Below, piece after piece: positions 27,027-39,090 of a DNA stretch of 64,000 bases. Location of the stretch: positions 62,001 to 126,000 of the forward strand of contig NZ_AJHJ01000007.1 in NCBI RefSeq assembly GCF_000257645.1. Reading direction: 5' to 3'. Source of the stretch: Serratia sp. M24T3 (lineage in GTDB: Bacteria; Pseudomonadota; Gammaproteobacteria; Enterobacterales; Enterobacteriaceae). The notes under the pieces were generated by a model that made no database searches, was not told where the DNA came from, and was given only the letters and a program-made list of their open reading frames with translations. The translations under genes and the position numbers were made by a program. Within the stretch, counting starts at the first letter, position 1, and every line of letters begins with the position of its first letter.

Positions 27027-30000
27027 ATGGCAACAACAACGATGGGCGTGAAGCTCGATGAAGCAACACGTGACAGAATTAAAATCGCCGCACAAGGCAT
27101 TGATCGCACGCCGCACTGGCTAATCAAACAGGCTATCTATTCCTATCTGGAGCAGCTGGAAACGGGGGCTGGTCTGGGTGAGATAGCCGCTAACAATGGC
27201 GCGGACAACGAAGACGCGGCGCTGCCATTAGTCGTAGAACATCAGCCGTTTTTGGACTTTGCCGAGCATATCCACCCACAGTCAGTAAGCCGCGCAGCTA
27301 TCACGGCGGCCTATCGCCGACCAGAGCCAGAATCTGTGGCCATGCTGCTGGAGCAGGCACGCCTTAGCGCCCCTGCCGACAGCGCTGCTCACAAGCTGGC
27401 CTACGACCTTGCCAACGCACTAAGGCACCAGAAAGGTGCAAATGGCCGCGCTGGAATGGTGCAAAGCCTGCTGCAAGAGTTCTCGCTTTCTTCACAAGAA
27501 GGTGTGGCGTTGATGTGCCTGGCGGAAGCGCTGTTGCGTATTCCTGACAAACCAACTCGCGACGCGTTAATCCGCGACAAAATCAGCAACGGTAACTGGC
27601 AGTCACATTTAGGCCGCAGCCCTTCTCTGTTTGTCAACGCTGCGACCTGGGGTCTGCTGTTTACCGGCCGTCTGGTATCGACCCACAATGAAGCCAAGCT
27701 CTCCAGCTCGTTGAGCCGTGTGATCGGTAAGGGCGGCGAACCGCTGATCCGCAAGGGCGTAGACATGGCAATGCGCCTGATGGGCGAGCAATTTGTAACC
27801 GGTGAGACTATCGCGCAGGCGCTGGCCAATGCCCGCAAGCACGAAGACAAAGGCTTCCGCTACTCCTACGACATGCTGGGCGAAGCGGCTTTGACTGAAA
27901 AAGATGCTCAGGCTTATCTGGTGTCTTATCAGCAGGCTATCCATGCCATTGGCAAGGCGTCCAACGGCCGTGGTATTTATGAAGGGCCGGGAATTTCAAT
28001 CAAACTTTCCGCCCTGCACCCGCGCTATAGCCGCGCCCAGTACGACCGTGTAATGGAAGAACTTTACCCACGCCTGTTGTCCCTCACCCTGCAAGCGCGC
28101 CAGTACGATATCGGGATCAATATTGATGCTGAAGAGGCCGATCGTCTGGAAATTTCCCTCGATCTGCTGGAAAAACTGTGTTTTGAGCCGGAACTGGCTG
28201 GTTGGAACGGCATTGGCTTCGTGATTCAGGCTTACCAAAAACGTTGCCCGATGGTGATCGACTATCTGACCGAGCTGGCACAGCGCAGCCGTCGCCGCCT
28301 GATGATCCGCCTGGTGAAAGGCGCTTACTGGGACAGCGAAATCAAACGCGCTCAGGTGGAAGGTCTGGAGGATTACCCGGTCTATACTCGCAAGGTCTAT
28401 ACCGACGTCTCTTATCTGGCCTGCGCCCGCAAACTGCTGGCGGTGCCGAACCTGATTTATCCGCAGTTTGCGACCCACAACGCCCACACTTTAGCGGCAA
28501 TTTATCAGCTGGCCGGTAATAACTATTATCCAGGTCAGTATGAGTTCCAGTGCCTGCACGGCATGGGTGAACCTCTTTACGAACAAGTTGTTGGTAAAGT
28601 AGCTGAAGGCAAACTGAACCGCCCTTGCCGTATTTATGCGCCGGTGGGTACTCACGAGACATTGCTGGCGTATCTGGTGCGTCGTTTGTTGGAAAACGGT
28701 GCCAACACCTCCTTTGTTAACCGCATTGCCGACGCTACCCTGCCGCTGGACGAGTTGGTTGCCGACCCGGTTAAAGCGGTTGAACAACTGGCCGCCGAGG
28801 AGGGTCAGGTTGGGTTGCCGCATCCGCGAATCGCCCTGCCGCGCAATCTGTATGGCGCCAAACGCGCCAACTCCGCCGGTATCGATATGTCTAACGAACA
28901 TCGCCTGGCCTCACTTTCCAGCGCACTGCTAATGACCGCCGCACAGCCGCTGCGTGCAGAGCCAATGCTGGCTGAAAAGCTGGCCGAAGCCGTTGAGGGT
29001 GTGTTCGAAAACGTGATAAACCCGGCAGAGCCTGCCGATATTGTCGGTCAGGTCCGTGAAACCAGCGAAGCTGAAATCAGCGTTGCTCTGGACTGCGCCA
29101 CTCACGCCGGAGCTATCTGGTTTGCGACTCCTCCCGAAGAGCGTGCTGCAATCTTGCAACGTGCGGGCGAATTAATGGAATCGCAGATGCAAAACCTGCT
29201 TGGCGTGCTGGTACGCGAAGCCGGTAAGACCTTTAATAACGCCATCGCCGAAGTGCGCGAGGCGGTAGACTTCCTGCACTATTATGCCGGTCAAATTGAA
29301 ACCGATTTCAGCAACGACAGTCATCGCCCGCTGGGGCCGGTGGTCTGTATTAGTCCATGGAACTTCCCGCTGGCCATTTTCACGGGTCAGATTGCTGCTG
29401 CACTGGCCGCAGGCAACAGCGTGCTGGCAAAACCTGCCGAGCAGACTCCATTAGTGGCTGCCAAAGCCGTTCGTATTCTGCTGGAAGCGGGCGTGCCTGC
29501 GGGCGTATTGCAGCTGTTGCCGGGTCGCGGTGAAACCGTGGGTGCGCGCTTGGTCAATGACGAGCGCGTACATGGCGTACTGTTTACGGGTTCGACAGAT
29601 GTCGCGGGTATCTTGCAGCGTAATATTGCCGGTCGCCTTGATGCGCAGGGTCGTCCTACGCCGCTGATTGCCGAAACCGGCGGTCTTAACGCGATGATCG
29701 TCGACTCATCGGCGCTGACTGAACAGGTGGTTACCGACGTGGTAGCCTCGGCGTTTGACAGTGCGGGCCAGCGTTGCTCGGCGCTGCGAGTGTTGTGCAT
29801 ACAAGACGACGTTGCTGAACATACGTTGCAGATGCTGCGCGGTGCAATGGCCGAGTGCCGCATGGGTAACCCGGAACGTCTGTCGACCGATATCGGTCCG
29901 GTTATCGATGCCGAAGCGAAAGCGAATATCGAGAACCATATCGAAGCACTGCGCGCCAAGGGTCGCAAGGTTTACCAGGCTGCTCAGCACAATGCCAATG

Positions 30001-30992
30001 ACAGTAAAGAGTGGTTGCGCGGCACTTTTATCAAACCCACGCTTATCGAGCTGGACAGCTTTGACGAGATGAAGAAAGAGATCTTTGGCCCGGTGCTGCA
30101 CGTTGTGCGCTATAACCGCCAGAATCTTGACGCGTTAATCGATCAGATCAACGAAGCCGGTTACGGCCTGACACTGGGTATCCACACCCGTATCGACGAG
30201 ACCATTCAACGCGTTACCTCACGTGCCAAGGTCGGTAACCTGTACGTGAACCGTAACATGGTCGGTGCCGTGGTTGGCGTTCAGCCGTTTGGCGGTGAAG
30301 GCCTGTCAGGAACGGGTCCGAAAGCCGGAGGGCCGCTGTATCTCTATCGCCTGCTGGCCAGTCGTCCGGATCAGGCAGTCAATGCCCTGCTTAATGGCAG
30401 CCATAATCCGATGCCGTTGGATGCCAGCGTTCGTGAAGCTTTACTGACGCCACACAACGCACTGACCGAGTGGGCAATTAAAGAAGACCAGGATATTGCC
30501 GGAGTTTGTCAACAATACGCCGAATGGAGCCAGGGTGGCACGCTGCGTACCTTGCCTGGCCCAACGGGCGAGCGCAACACTTATGCCCTGCTGCCGCGTG
30601 AACGCGTATTGGCGCTGGCAGATAACGCGCATGACGCCTTGATTCAGCTGGCTGCGGCAACCTCTACCGGCTGTCGCGTGCTGTGGCCGGAATCTGCCGC
30701 CCAGCGAGAGCTGTTCAAGCGCTTGCCGAAAGCAGTACAGGAGCGCATCGATTTTGCCGCCGACTGGCAGACCAGCAGTCTGGAATTTGACGCGGTGATT
30801 TATCACGGCGATGCCGACCAGCTGCGTGACCTGTGTCAGACGATGGCAAAACGCTCTGGCCCGATTGTTTCGGTGCAAGGTTTTGCCCGTGGCGAAACGG
30901 CTATTCTGCTCGAGCGCCTGCTTATCGAACGTTCATTAAGCGTTAATACCGCGGCTGCCGGAGGCAATGCCAGCCTGATGACTATCGGTTAA
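27027..30992 (+). CDS. putA: Trifunctional PutA: repressor, proline dehydrogenase, P5C dehydrogenase
   Basis: This 1321-residue flavoprotein oxidises proline to glutamate in two steps and represses put genes. I chose ATG 27027 (MATTTMGVKLDEATRDRIK), which matches E. coli PutA; an upstream ATG at 27012 would add five residues. Domains in order are the RHH DNA-binding domain (about 1-50), the FAD proline dehydrogenase barrel (about 260-600, with EGPGISIKLSALHPRYSRAQ), and the aldehyde dehydrogenase (about 650-1120). The last contains VCISPWNFPLAIFTGQ, the GSTD NAD loop and catalytic Cys near 917 in SAGQRCSAL. The C-terminal extension ends NTAAAGGNASLMTIG. Full length, no damage seen. Confidence 0.98.
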   Translation: MATTTMGVKLDEATRDRIKIAAQGIDRTPHWLIKQAIYSYLEQLETGAGLGEIAANNGADNEDAALPLVVEHQPFLDFAEHIHPQSVSRAAITAAYRRPEPESVAMLLEQARLSAPADSAAHKLAYDLANALRHQKGANGRAGMVQSLLQEFSLSSQEGVALMCLAEALLRIPDKPTRDALIRDKISNGNWQSHLGRSPSLFVNAATWGLLFTGRLVSTHNEAKLSSSLSRVIGKGGEPLIRKGVDMAMRLMGEQFVTGETIAQALANARKHEDKGFRYSYDMLGEAALTEKDAQAYLVSYQQAIHAIGKASNGRGIYEGPGISIKLSALHPRYSRAQYDRVMEELYPRLLSLTLQARQYDIGINIDAEEADRLEISLDLLEKLCFEPELAGWNGIGFVIQAYQKRCPMVIDYLTELAQRSRRRLMIRLVKGAYWDSEIKRAQVEGLEDYPVYTRKVYTDVSYLACARKLLAVPNLIYPQFATHNAHTLAAIYQLAGNNYYPGQYEFQCLHGMGEPLYEQVVGKVAEGKLNRPCRIYAPVGTHETLLAYLVRRLLENGANTSFVNRIADATLPLDELVADPVKAVEQLAAEEGQVGLPHPRIALPRNLYGAKRANSAGIDMSNEHRLASLSSALLMTAAQPLRAEPMLAEKLAEAVEGVFENVINPAEPADIVGQVRETSEAEISVALDCATHAGAIWFATPPEERAAILQRAGELMESQMQNLLGVLVREAGKTFNNAIAEVREAVDFLHYYAGQIETDFSNDSHRPLGPVVCISPWNFPLAIFTGQIAAALAAGNSVLAKPAEQTPLVAAKAVRILLEAGVPAGVLQLLPGRGETVGARLVNDERVHGVLFTGSTDVAGILQRNIAGRLDAQGRPTPLIAETGGLNAMIVDSSALTEQVVTDVVASAFDSAGQRCSALRVLCIQDDVAEHTLQMLRGAMAECRMGNPERLSTDIGPVIDAEAKANIENHIEALRAKGRKVYQAAQHNANDSKEWLRGTFIKPTLIELDSFDEMKKEIFGPVLHVVRYNRQNLDALIDQINEAGYGLTLGIHTRIDETIQRVTSRAKVGNLYVNRNMVGAVVGVQPFGGEGLSGTGPKAGGPLYLYRLLASRPDQAVNALLNGSHNPMPLDASVREALLTPHNALTEWAIKEDQDIAGVCQQYAEWSQGGTLRTLPGPTGERNTYALLPRERVLALADNAHDALIQLAAATSTGCRVLWPESAAQRELFKRLPKAVQERIDFAADWQTSSLEFDAVIYHGDADQLRDLCQTMAKRSGPIVSVQGFARGETAILLERLLIERSLSVNTAAAGGNASLMTIG

Positions 30993-31051
30993 TAATATTC
31001 TTAAACCTATCGTCGATAACACGAGAGTTTACGCGCGGGTATTAATTAATT

Positions 31052-31088
31052 CGGGTTCTATCTTTTTGGGATAGAGCCCGTTTTTTTT
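31052..31088 (+). terminator. Rho-independent terminator of putA
   Basis: The stem CGGGTTCTATC/GATAGAGCCCG (one mismatch) is followed by eight T residues on the plus strand. Confidence 0.9.
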
Positions 31089-31183
31089 AACATTAGTATG
31101 CTAGAAGTTTAATCCACACTCATTTTGTGGCAAAGGGCAAACAATGACGACCCTTATCAATATGTTGATACTGGGGCAAAAGG

Positions 31184-31198
31184 CTATCAAATCCATAG
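31184..31198 (+). promoter_or_regulatory. Candidate OxyR-type core upstream of katG
   Basis: CTAT-N7-ATAG fits the centre of the OxyR consensus, and katG is a classic OxyR target. The outer ATAG and CTAT elements are not clear, so this is a weak call. Confidence 0.35.
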
Positions 31199-31203
31199 AG
31201 TAA

Positions 31204-33480
<2,277 letters not shown>

Positions 33481-33529
33481 GCTGAATAAGTCTAAAACAG
33501 TTTCTTAAAGCTCAGGGAACTGGAAAATA

Positions 33530-33563
33530 ACGGGTTCTTTCTACTGGAGAGAACCCGTTTTTA
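33530..33563 (+). terminator. Rho-independent terminator of katG
   Basis: The stem ACGGGTTCT/AGAACCCGT with an 11-base loop is followed by TTTTTA. It lies just before the end of the convergent GH123-like gene. Confidence 0.88.
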
Positions 33564-33565
33564 TT

Positions 33566-35260
33566 TCATTTAAAACTGGCTTGCTGGGCAATCGAGGATG
33601 AAGCCTGTGCTAGCTGCTGGTTTACCTGTTTTCTTAATTCCAGCAGGAACTCTGCCTGACGCGGATACTGCTTGAAGGTGATGCGCATCCCCGCCAGGCC
33701 TGCAATCAGCGCCTCGACCTGGTCGCGGCTGGTTAGCGCCTCCAACAGCTGTAACGCACGTAAATCCTGCAGCGCCTCACGCAGCACCATCAGTCGCAAA
33801 GACTCGATCGGCTGGTAGTCCTGGCCGGGATAGACGACAAAAAGATCGCCAGAGGGGAAAGCTCCCTGCCCATCGGTAATGGCAAACGGGTCCAGATGCT
33901 CCCGCGAGTGGCCGCTGTTATAGAAATTAAATCCCCAATGCAGAAAGCCGGTAATCGAATACAGGTAGAGCTGCACGCCAATAATCCGGTTGCGATAAGA
34001 AGGCAAGGCAAAGAAACGGTTAGAAACCTCGAGCTTCTGTACGCAGCAGTAATAGGTCCACAGACCGGGAACCTGATTTTCCAGAAACGGCTCCAGATGA
34101 TCGCTGGCGGTGACAGGATTTTGCACCAGTCCCTGCTGATAAAACTCGTAATCCGACAAAGCGTCCAGCACTGGAAAACCTTCAATCAGCGGGCGGATAA
34201 GTTCACTGGCGCGGCGATAGGCATCAATATCCGCCATTTTTGGCTCGTCCGAAACGTGGAACCAAGTCTGTTTTTCCAGCCCTTTATTTCGCAGCCAGGC
34301 ACAAAGCTGTGGCAAGAATGCATGCAAAAAATCTCGATATTCAGGACCGTGCGCATCCGTTTGCCAGCCGAACGCCTTTACCAGACTCCCCTCTTTTTCA
34401 ACCATGATTTTGGGTGCATGATTAGCGCCCCACTGGGTAAACAGGTGCGATATTTCAAAAGTACTGATGCCCTCATGCAGGCACATTTCTACCCATTGCC
34501 CGAGCTTTGAAAAGTCAAAATGGTAACGACCTGCGGCACTTTGCGTGACGCCCACCAGCTGAACCGTGGTGCGTTCGCCGCCAATTGCCGTATCCAACGG
34601 CGGGGTGAAAACTGGCGTAAGAATCATATTCACGCCATTTTTGACCGCGCAACGCACAAAATTACCTACCGCACGCCACCACTGCTCGCTGAATACTTCA
34701 ATGTGATAAACGTCGGCCAGACAATCTGTATGTAGCCACTCAGTATGCAGCAAGCGCTGTGTCGGTAATGCCTGAGGTATTACCGTAATATCAAGGCTCA
34801 CTTCGCCAAGTAAACTTTCACTTTCGACATCATAAATTCGCAAAGTCAGAGAGGTATTTCCAGCGGGTAAACTTTCTTTTTCGGGGGACAATGTTAACCA
34901 CAGGCTGCCGTAATAATTGCCGTTAACGAAAAAAGAATTATTGGGCAAAGGCATTAGCGGGTCTGGGAATAATCCTGGTTCGGTGGTCAGATAATCTTTA
35001 TCAGTAGTGTTATAGCAAGGGAAAAGACTGGGCACATGACGAACCTGACGCACTGAAAGATATTCTGATAATTTACCCTCCAGCGCATAGCGTAATTGCC
35101 TGCGCGGTTCATCATCCATTCTATGCAAACAATATACACATTGAAAGGAGAGGGTTTCATTGTTTAACAATGAAAGATGATTTATTGGTGCAAAGACAGG
35201 CAATAACCTCTGATGAAATATCTTTTCTAAACTATGAGTAAAAGACAATGACAGAACCAT
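33566..35260 (-). CDS. GH123-like glycoside hydrolase (DUF4091 domain)
   Basis: This 564-residue protein resembles the DUF4091/GH123 family, whose characterised members are beta-N-acetylgalactosaminidases. An N-terminal beta-rich part (about 1-160) precedes a TIM-barrel part starting LLHTEWLHTDCLADVY. The motif WFHVSDEPKMADID contains Asp 338-Glu 339, the place of the GH123 catalytic Asp-Glu pair that uses the substrate acetamido group. GVQLYLYSITGFLHWGFNFYNS and a DxxALQLLEAL helical tail are also typical. No signal peptide is visible, so it should work in the cytoplasm on imported sugar. It is divergent from the sugar ABC operon. No clear Shine-Dalgarno precedes ATG 35260, so the start is uncertain. 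Confidence 0.75.
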   Translation of the reverse strand: MVLSLSFTHSLEKIFHQRLLPVFAPINHLSLLNNETLSFQCVYCLHRMDDEPRRQLRYALEGKLSEYLSVRQVRHVPSLFPCYNTTDKDYLTTEPGLFPDPLMPLPNNSFFVNGNYYGSLWLTLSPEKESLPAGNTSLTLRIYDVESESLLGEVSLDITVIPQALPTQRLLHTEWLHTDCLADVYHIEVFSEQWWRAVGNFVRCAVKNGVNMILTPVFTPPLDTAIGGERTTVQLVGVTQSAAGRYHFDFSKLGQWVEMCLHEGISTFEISHLFTQWGANHAPKIMVEKEGSLVKAFGWQTDAHGPEYRDFLHAFLPQLCAWLRNKGLEKQTWFHVSDEPKMADIDAYRRASELIRPLIEGFPVLDALSDYEFYQQGLVQNPVTASDHLEPFLENQVPGLWTYYCCVQKLEVSNRFFALPSYRNRIIGVQLYLYSITGFLHWGFNFYNSGHSREHLDPFAITDGQGAFPSGDLFVVYPGQDYQPIESLRLMVLREALQDLRALQLLEALTSRDQVEALIAGLAGMRITFKQYPRQAEFLLELRKQVNQQLAQASSSIAQQASFK

Positions 35261-35768
35261 AATAGTCAGACTCGCAGTAGCGGCTAAAGAATATGAATAT
35301 TTAGCCTGACACCTTTTTATTAAACACTCAAGGATTAAGATGCTAAATTAACAGGCGCGAGAATGAGATCAGATCTCATTGATAATCGAAGATGGCAATG
35401 TCACAGGTGCTTAAGGCGACAAAATTTCTTTTTTTTGTTTATTTGCATCACAAAAATGAAAGATTTATCAGGCTGCACAATAAAAGCTTTTTTATTCCCT
35501 ATTGTAGTGCAGGGTTTCAGCCACCATAAGCCTGTAAATCTGCCCTTGAAACCCCTTGTTCTCTGGGGCTACTACAGAATCCATTATCGGTAAGTAACAA
35601 ATAAATCTGCTTTCAACTTTCACTTTAACCCTTTCACTCTTAACAACATCGAAAGGTGCTCGCACTGATTTAGGGCAAAAGCAGCCATATTGACACACCG
35701 AAATTTAGAAGATAGAAAGAATGTACGTTACGTAAGTGTTTATTTTTCGAACGACTCAGGGGATATCA
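35261..35768. promoter_or_regulatory. Divergent promoter region between the GH123-like gene and the sugar ABC operon
   Basis: These 508 AT-rich bases carry no gene I would defend. The notable part is the CTTTC cluster at 35610-35635, described separately. A Shine-Dalgarno AGGGG lies before the ABC start at 35769. Confidence 0.6.
35610..35635 (+). promoter_or_regulatory. CTTTC repeat cluster, candidate AgaR-type operator
   Basis: CTTTC occurs at 35610-35614, 35617-35621 and 35631-35635, with a near copy CTTTA at 35623-35627. Unit starts are spaced 7, 6 and 8 bases apart. E. coli AgaR and related DeoR proteins bind direct repeats of this pentamer. The AgaR-like gene of this locus at 42841 is the likely ligand (inference). 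Confidence 0.5.
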
Positions 35769-37049
35769 ATGTCACGAACAAAATGCACTGCCTTCTTATT
35801 TGCTCCGACCTTTATTAGCCGAAGCCTTATTGCGTCAGCGTTATTATTACCTGCCCTATTTTCTTTATCTTCGCAGGCAGCGCAGCAGGTGACTTTACGC
35901 TATGCGGTATGGGATCGAAACCAATTATCAGCGGAGCAGCAGATTGCTAAAAACTTCGAAAAAGAAAATCCCGATATAAAAATTGATATTGAGCTCACCC
36001 CCGCCGCGCAATACTTTGTGAAATTAGATGCCGCAGCCGCGGGGAATGTTGCACCGGATATATTCTGGATAAACATGCCTTATTTTATCCAGTATGCGAA
36101 AAACGGTTTATTAGAACCTTTAAACAGTGATATTGAGAAAAGTAAACTGGATGTGAATAATATCGTCGCCAGTTCAGTTAAAGCTTATCAATATAACGGG
36201 CAGCAGCTGGCAATTCCTCGTGATGTCGATTCAATAGCCGTGTGGTATAACAAAAAACTCTTCGACCAAGCCAAGGTGAGTTACCCGACCAACGACTGGA
36301 ATTGGGACCAGCTCAAAGCCAAAGCGACCCAGCTTAAAGTCGGTCTAAAAGGTGACGAGTTCCCTCTCGTGATGAATCTCAGCACCGACGGTCAGGAAAG
36401 TTATCTTAACTTGCTCTATCAGGCCGGTAATAACGTGGTGCCCACCGACGGTAAACCTACCGACATTGATAATGCCAAGTCAATCTGGGTCTATCAGCAG
36501 CTGCAGGAAATGATGAAATCTGGCCTGCTGCCAACGGCTCAACAGATGAGTGAAGTGAATATCGAAAATGTCTTCCAGTCCAATCGCGCGGCAATGGCCT
36601 ACGCCGGTTCATGGCTCGCTGCGCCATTTGCCAACAATCCACTGATCAACGACCACATTGGCGTGGTGATTATGCCGAAGATTGATCGCCAGTCAGGTGT
36701 TGCCCACAGCCTCGGTTTTGCAATCTCTGCCAAGAGTGCGCACAAGGCCGAAGCCTGGCGCTATATCCAGTTTATGAGCTCGGTGCCATCCCAGGAAATT
36801 CTTGCCAAGGCAGTGATACCCGCCAATAAAACTGCCGCCAAAGCCTGGGCCGCCAACATCAAGAATGTAGATGTCACGCCTTATATCGATACGCTCAATT
36901 TCACCAAGGCCTACCCTACGGCCGGAACCAACACGCCTAAATGGCAGAATATTTGGACGGCCAGTTTAAAACGCATCTTTATGGGGGCCGATGCCAAGCA
37001 GGAAATGGATAAATCAGTCAAGAAAATTACCCGCGTGATGAATGAGTAG
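35769..37049 (+). CDS. Sugar ABC transporter substrate-binding protein (CUT1 class)
   Basis: This family-1 extracellular binding protein (426 residues) has a Sec signal peptide ending near LFSLSSQAAQQ. I chose ATG 35769 because AGGGG lies directly upstream; the longer frame from 35736 lacks support. The mature protein starts TLRYAVWDRNQLSAEQQIAKNFEKENPDIKIDIE, typical of sugar binding proteins. PDIFWINMPYFIQYAKNGLLEPL and the NRAAMAYAGSWLAAPF region follow. It is the first gene of the operon with two permeases, the ATPase, oxidoreductase and kinase. The ligand is not proven; neighbours point to an N-acetylhexosamine glycan. Its last codons lie in a 14-base tandem duplication. Confidence 0.93.
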   Translation: MSRTKCTAFLFAPTFISRSLIASALLLPALFSLSSQAAQQVTLRYAVWDRNQLSAEQQIAKNFEKENPDIKIDIELTPAAQYFVKLDAAAAGNVAPDIFWINMPYFIQYAKNGLLEPLNSDIEKSKLDVNNIVASSVKAYQYNGQQLAIPRDVDSIAVWYNKKLFDQAKVSYPTNDWNWDQLKAKATQLKVGLKGDEFPLVMNLSTDGQESYLNLLYQAGNNVVPTDGKPTDIDNAKSIWVYQQLQEMMKSGLLPTAQQMSEVNIENVFQSNRAAMAYAGSWLAAPFANNPLINDHIGVVIMPKIDRQSGVAHSLGFAISAKSAHKAEAWRYIQFMSSVPSQEILAKAVIPANKTAAKAWAANIKNVDVTPYIDTLNFTKAYPTAGTNTPKWQNIWTASLKRIFMGADAKQEMDKSVKKITRVMNE

Positions 37050-37065
37050 TAATGAATGAGTAGTA
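37038..37065. repeat. 14-bp exact tandem duplication at the end of the binding-protein gene
   Basis: The sequence atgaatgagtagta is present twice, at 37038-37051 and 37052-37065. The first copy contains the TAG stop of the sugar-binding protein gene. Confidence 0.95.
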
Positions 37066-37194
37066 ATGACTGACCCGCGATAAAAAGCTGTTTTGAATGA
37101 AAAATTTGTAGCTGTATCGCCAAAATCTCCTCTCCAGCCTGAACAGGCTATCTGGCTGGAGAAGATCTTTGCACACGAACCTGAGGTATTCACC

Positions 37195-38169
37195 ATGTCG
37201 CTTGCAGAATCAGTTTCCGTTACGGTAGAACGGCAAAAGCCCGTTAGCGCCAATGTTAACGCTGTCTCCACCGGCAGTTCCCGCAAAACGCTGACTCGTC
37301 TGGAGCGCGCCGAACGATTCTGGGGATGGCTGATGGTGCTGCCATTGCTGATTGGGCTGCTGGTGTTTTACTTCATTCCATTTCTACAAAATATCTTTTA
37401 CAGCTTTACCGACCTCGACCAGTTCATGCACTGGACCACCTTTAATCTCGATAATTATCGTGATCTGATTAGTGATGATGACTTTTATTCGGCCATTTTC
37501 AATACGCTGTTCTATGTGCTGATTTGCGTGCCGATCAGTCTGACACTTTCACTACTGCTGGCCATAGGTCTTAATCAGAATATTCGCGGCAAGGCGGTAT
37601 TTCGCACCCTGCTGTTTTTACCCGCCGTCACCATGCCCGCCGCAGTGGCCATGGTCTGGCAGTGGTTGTTTAACAAAGACTTTGGCCTGATCAATTATCT
37701 TCTGCACTTCTTTCACGTATCGCCAATTGGCTGGTTATCTGACCCTGACGTGGTGCGAATCAGCGTATCGGTGATTATCATCTGGTCATCTCTGGCGCTA
37801 AAAATCATCATTTTGCTCGCTGGCCTGCAAAATATTCCGAAATCCATTTATGAAGCCGCCGATATTGACGGTATCAGCACCCTGCGCCGTTTTTTCAGCC
37901 TGACATTGCCAATGATGGTGCCGACACTATTCTTTGTATCCGTCATGAGTTTTATCGAAGTGCTGCAAATCTTTGACGTCATTTTCCTGATGTTCGACCG
38001 CTCGATGGTCGAAAGCGACACCATGACCATTACTTATCTTTTCTATAAAAACGCCTTTTATTTGCAGGAAAAAGGCTATGCCTCCGCCATCACCGTGGTG
38101 CTGTTTGTGGTCACCATGTTGATAACTCTTGTCCAGATGGCCATTGGCAAACGCTTGAAAGTGGCGTAA
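37195..38169 (+). CDS. Sugar ABC transporter permease 1 (MalF/UgpA-like)
   Basis: This inner-membrane permease has six transmembrane segments, beginning FWGWLMVLPLLIGLLVFYFIPFLQNIFYSFTD. The EAA loop is YEAADIDGISTLRRFFSLTLPMMVPTLFF. I prefer ATG 37195 (MSLAESVSVTVERQ), which has GAGG nine bases upstream and gives 324 residues. The frame is open to a TTG at 37093, which would add 34 residues. It is cotranscribed with the binding protein and the next permease. Confidence 0.9.
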   Translation: MSLAESVSVTVERQKPVSANVNAVSTGSSRKTLTRLERAERFWGWLMVLPLLIGLLVFYFIPFLQNIFYSFTDLDQFMHWTTFNLDNYRDLISDDDFYSAIFNTLFYVLICVPISLTLSLLLAIGLNQNIRGKAVFRTLLFLPAVTMPAAVAMVWQWLFNKDFGLINYLLHFFHVSPIGWLSDPDVVRISVSVIIIWSSLALKIIILLAGLQNIPKSIYEAADIDGISTLRRFFSLTLPMMVPTLFFVSVMSFIEVLQIFDVIFLMFDRSMVESDTMTITYLFYKNAFYLQEKGYASAITVVLFVVTMLITLVQMAIGKRLKVA

Positions 38170-38180
38170 AGGAGCCTCCC

Positions 38181-39056
38181 GTGACGATATTCTCATCCAC
38201 ATCTCAGGACTTGCCGGGCATCTCGCAGGCGGCAAAAAAAATTGATACTCAGAAAATTGCGGTGTACGCCTTTATGGTGCTCGCCAGCTTCGCCTCAGTG
38301 ATGCCGTTTATCTGGATGCTGATTACTTCACTGAAAACTCAGGCCGAAAGCATTCAGATCCCACTTCAAATGCTGCCGGCGCATCCTGATTTTTCAGCCT
38401 ATTCGCGCATTTTGCATGAAATCCCTTTTATGCAGTTTTATCTGAACTCGATCCTGTCGACATTTTTTACCGTCACACTGCAAATGGTGGTGGCAACGAT
38501 GGCGGCCTACAGTTTTGCCCGTTTGCATTTTCGCGGACGCAATGTGGTTTTCATCCTGTGTATCTCGATTCTGATGGTGCCGGGGCAAGCGTTTTTGATT
38601 CCACAGTTTTTAGTCGTCGAGAAACTGGGTCTGATTAATACCCTCACCGGCATGATCCTGCCGGGAATTTTCAGCATTTACGCCACTTTCCTGCTGCGTC
38701 AATTTTTCATGGCCGTGCCAAAAGAGATGGAAGAGGCCGCGTTGATGGACGGATACAGTCATTTCGCTATTTTCTGGCGCATCATGCTGCCGCTGGTCCG
38801 CCCTGGCATTATCGCCTGCGTCATTATTAATGGCCTGTGGAGCTGGAACAACCTGATGTGGCCGCTGATCGTCAACACCAGCAATGACAAGCTCACGCTG
38901 CCGGTAGGTCTGGCTTCGCTTTCAAGCCGTGCGGGAGTGGAATACCCGATGCTGATGGCCGGTGCGCTGATGGCGATTATTCCGATGCTGATGCTGTTTA
39001 TTCTGTTTCAGCGCTACTTCATTCAGGGCATCGCCAGTTCAGGCGTAAAAGGCTGA
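38181..39056 (+). CDS. Sugar ABC transporter permease 2 (MalG/UgpE-like)
   Basis: This 291-residue permease starts at GTG 38181, with GGAG six bases before it. It has six membrane segments, with MPFIWMLITSLKTQAESIQIP near the N terminus. The EAA loop is KEMEEAALMDGYSHFAIFWRIMLPLVRPGI, and the end RYFIQGIASSGVKG is typical of CUT1 second permeases. It lies 11 bases after permease 1 and 34 bases before the ATPase gene. Confidence 0.94.
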   Translation: MTIFSSTSQDLPGISQAAKKIDTQKIAVYAFMVLASFASVMPFIWMLITSLKTQAESIQIPLQMLPAHPDFSAYSRILHEIPFMQFYLNSILSTFFTVTLQMVVATMAAYSFARLHFRGRNVVFILCISILMVPGQAFLIPQFLVVEKLGLINTLTGMILPGIFSIYATFLLRQFFMAVPKEMEEAALMDGYSHFAIFWRIMLPLVRPGIIACVIINGLWSWNNLMWPLIVNTSNDKLTLPVGLASLSSRAGVEYPMLMAGALMAIIPMLMLFILFQRYFIQGIASSGVKG

Positions 39057-39090
39057 CCCTGCGTTTCACACCCGGATTAAGGAACTTAGT

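Noticed and set aside
26758-27069. 103-codon minus-strand frame in the put region
   Set aside because: It covers the PutA operator sites and the putA start, and its translation looks random.
35363-35698. Short frames on both strands upstream of the sugar ABC operon
   Set aside because: They overlap the CTTTC cluster, lack start signals and resemble no family.
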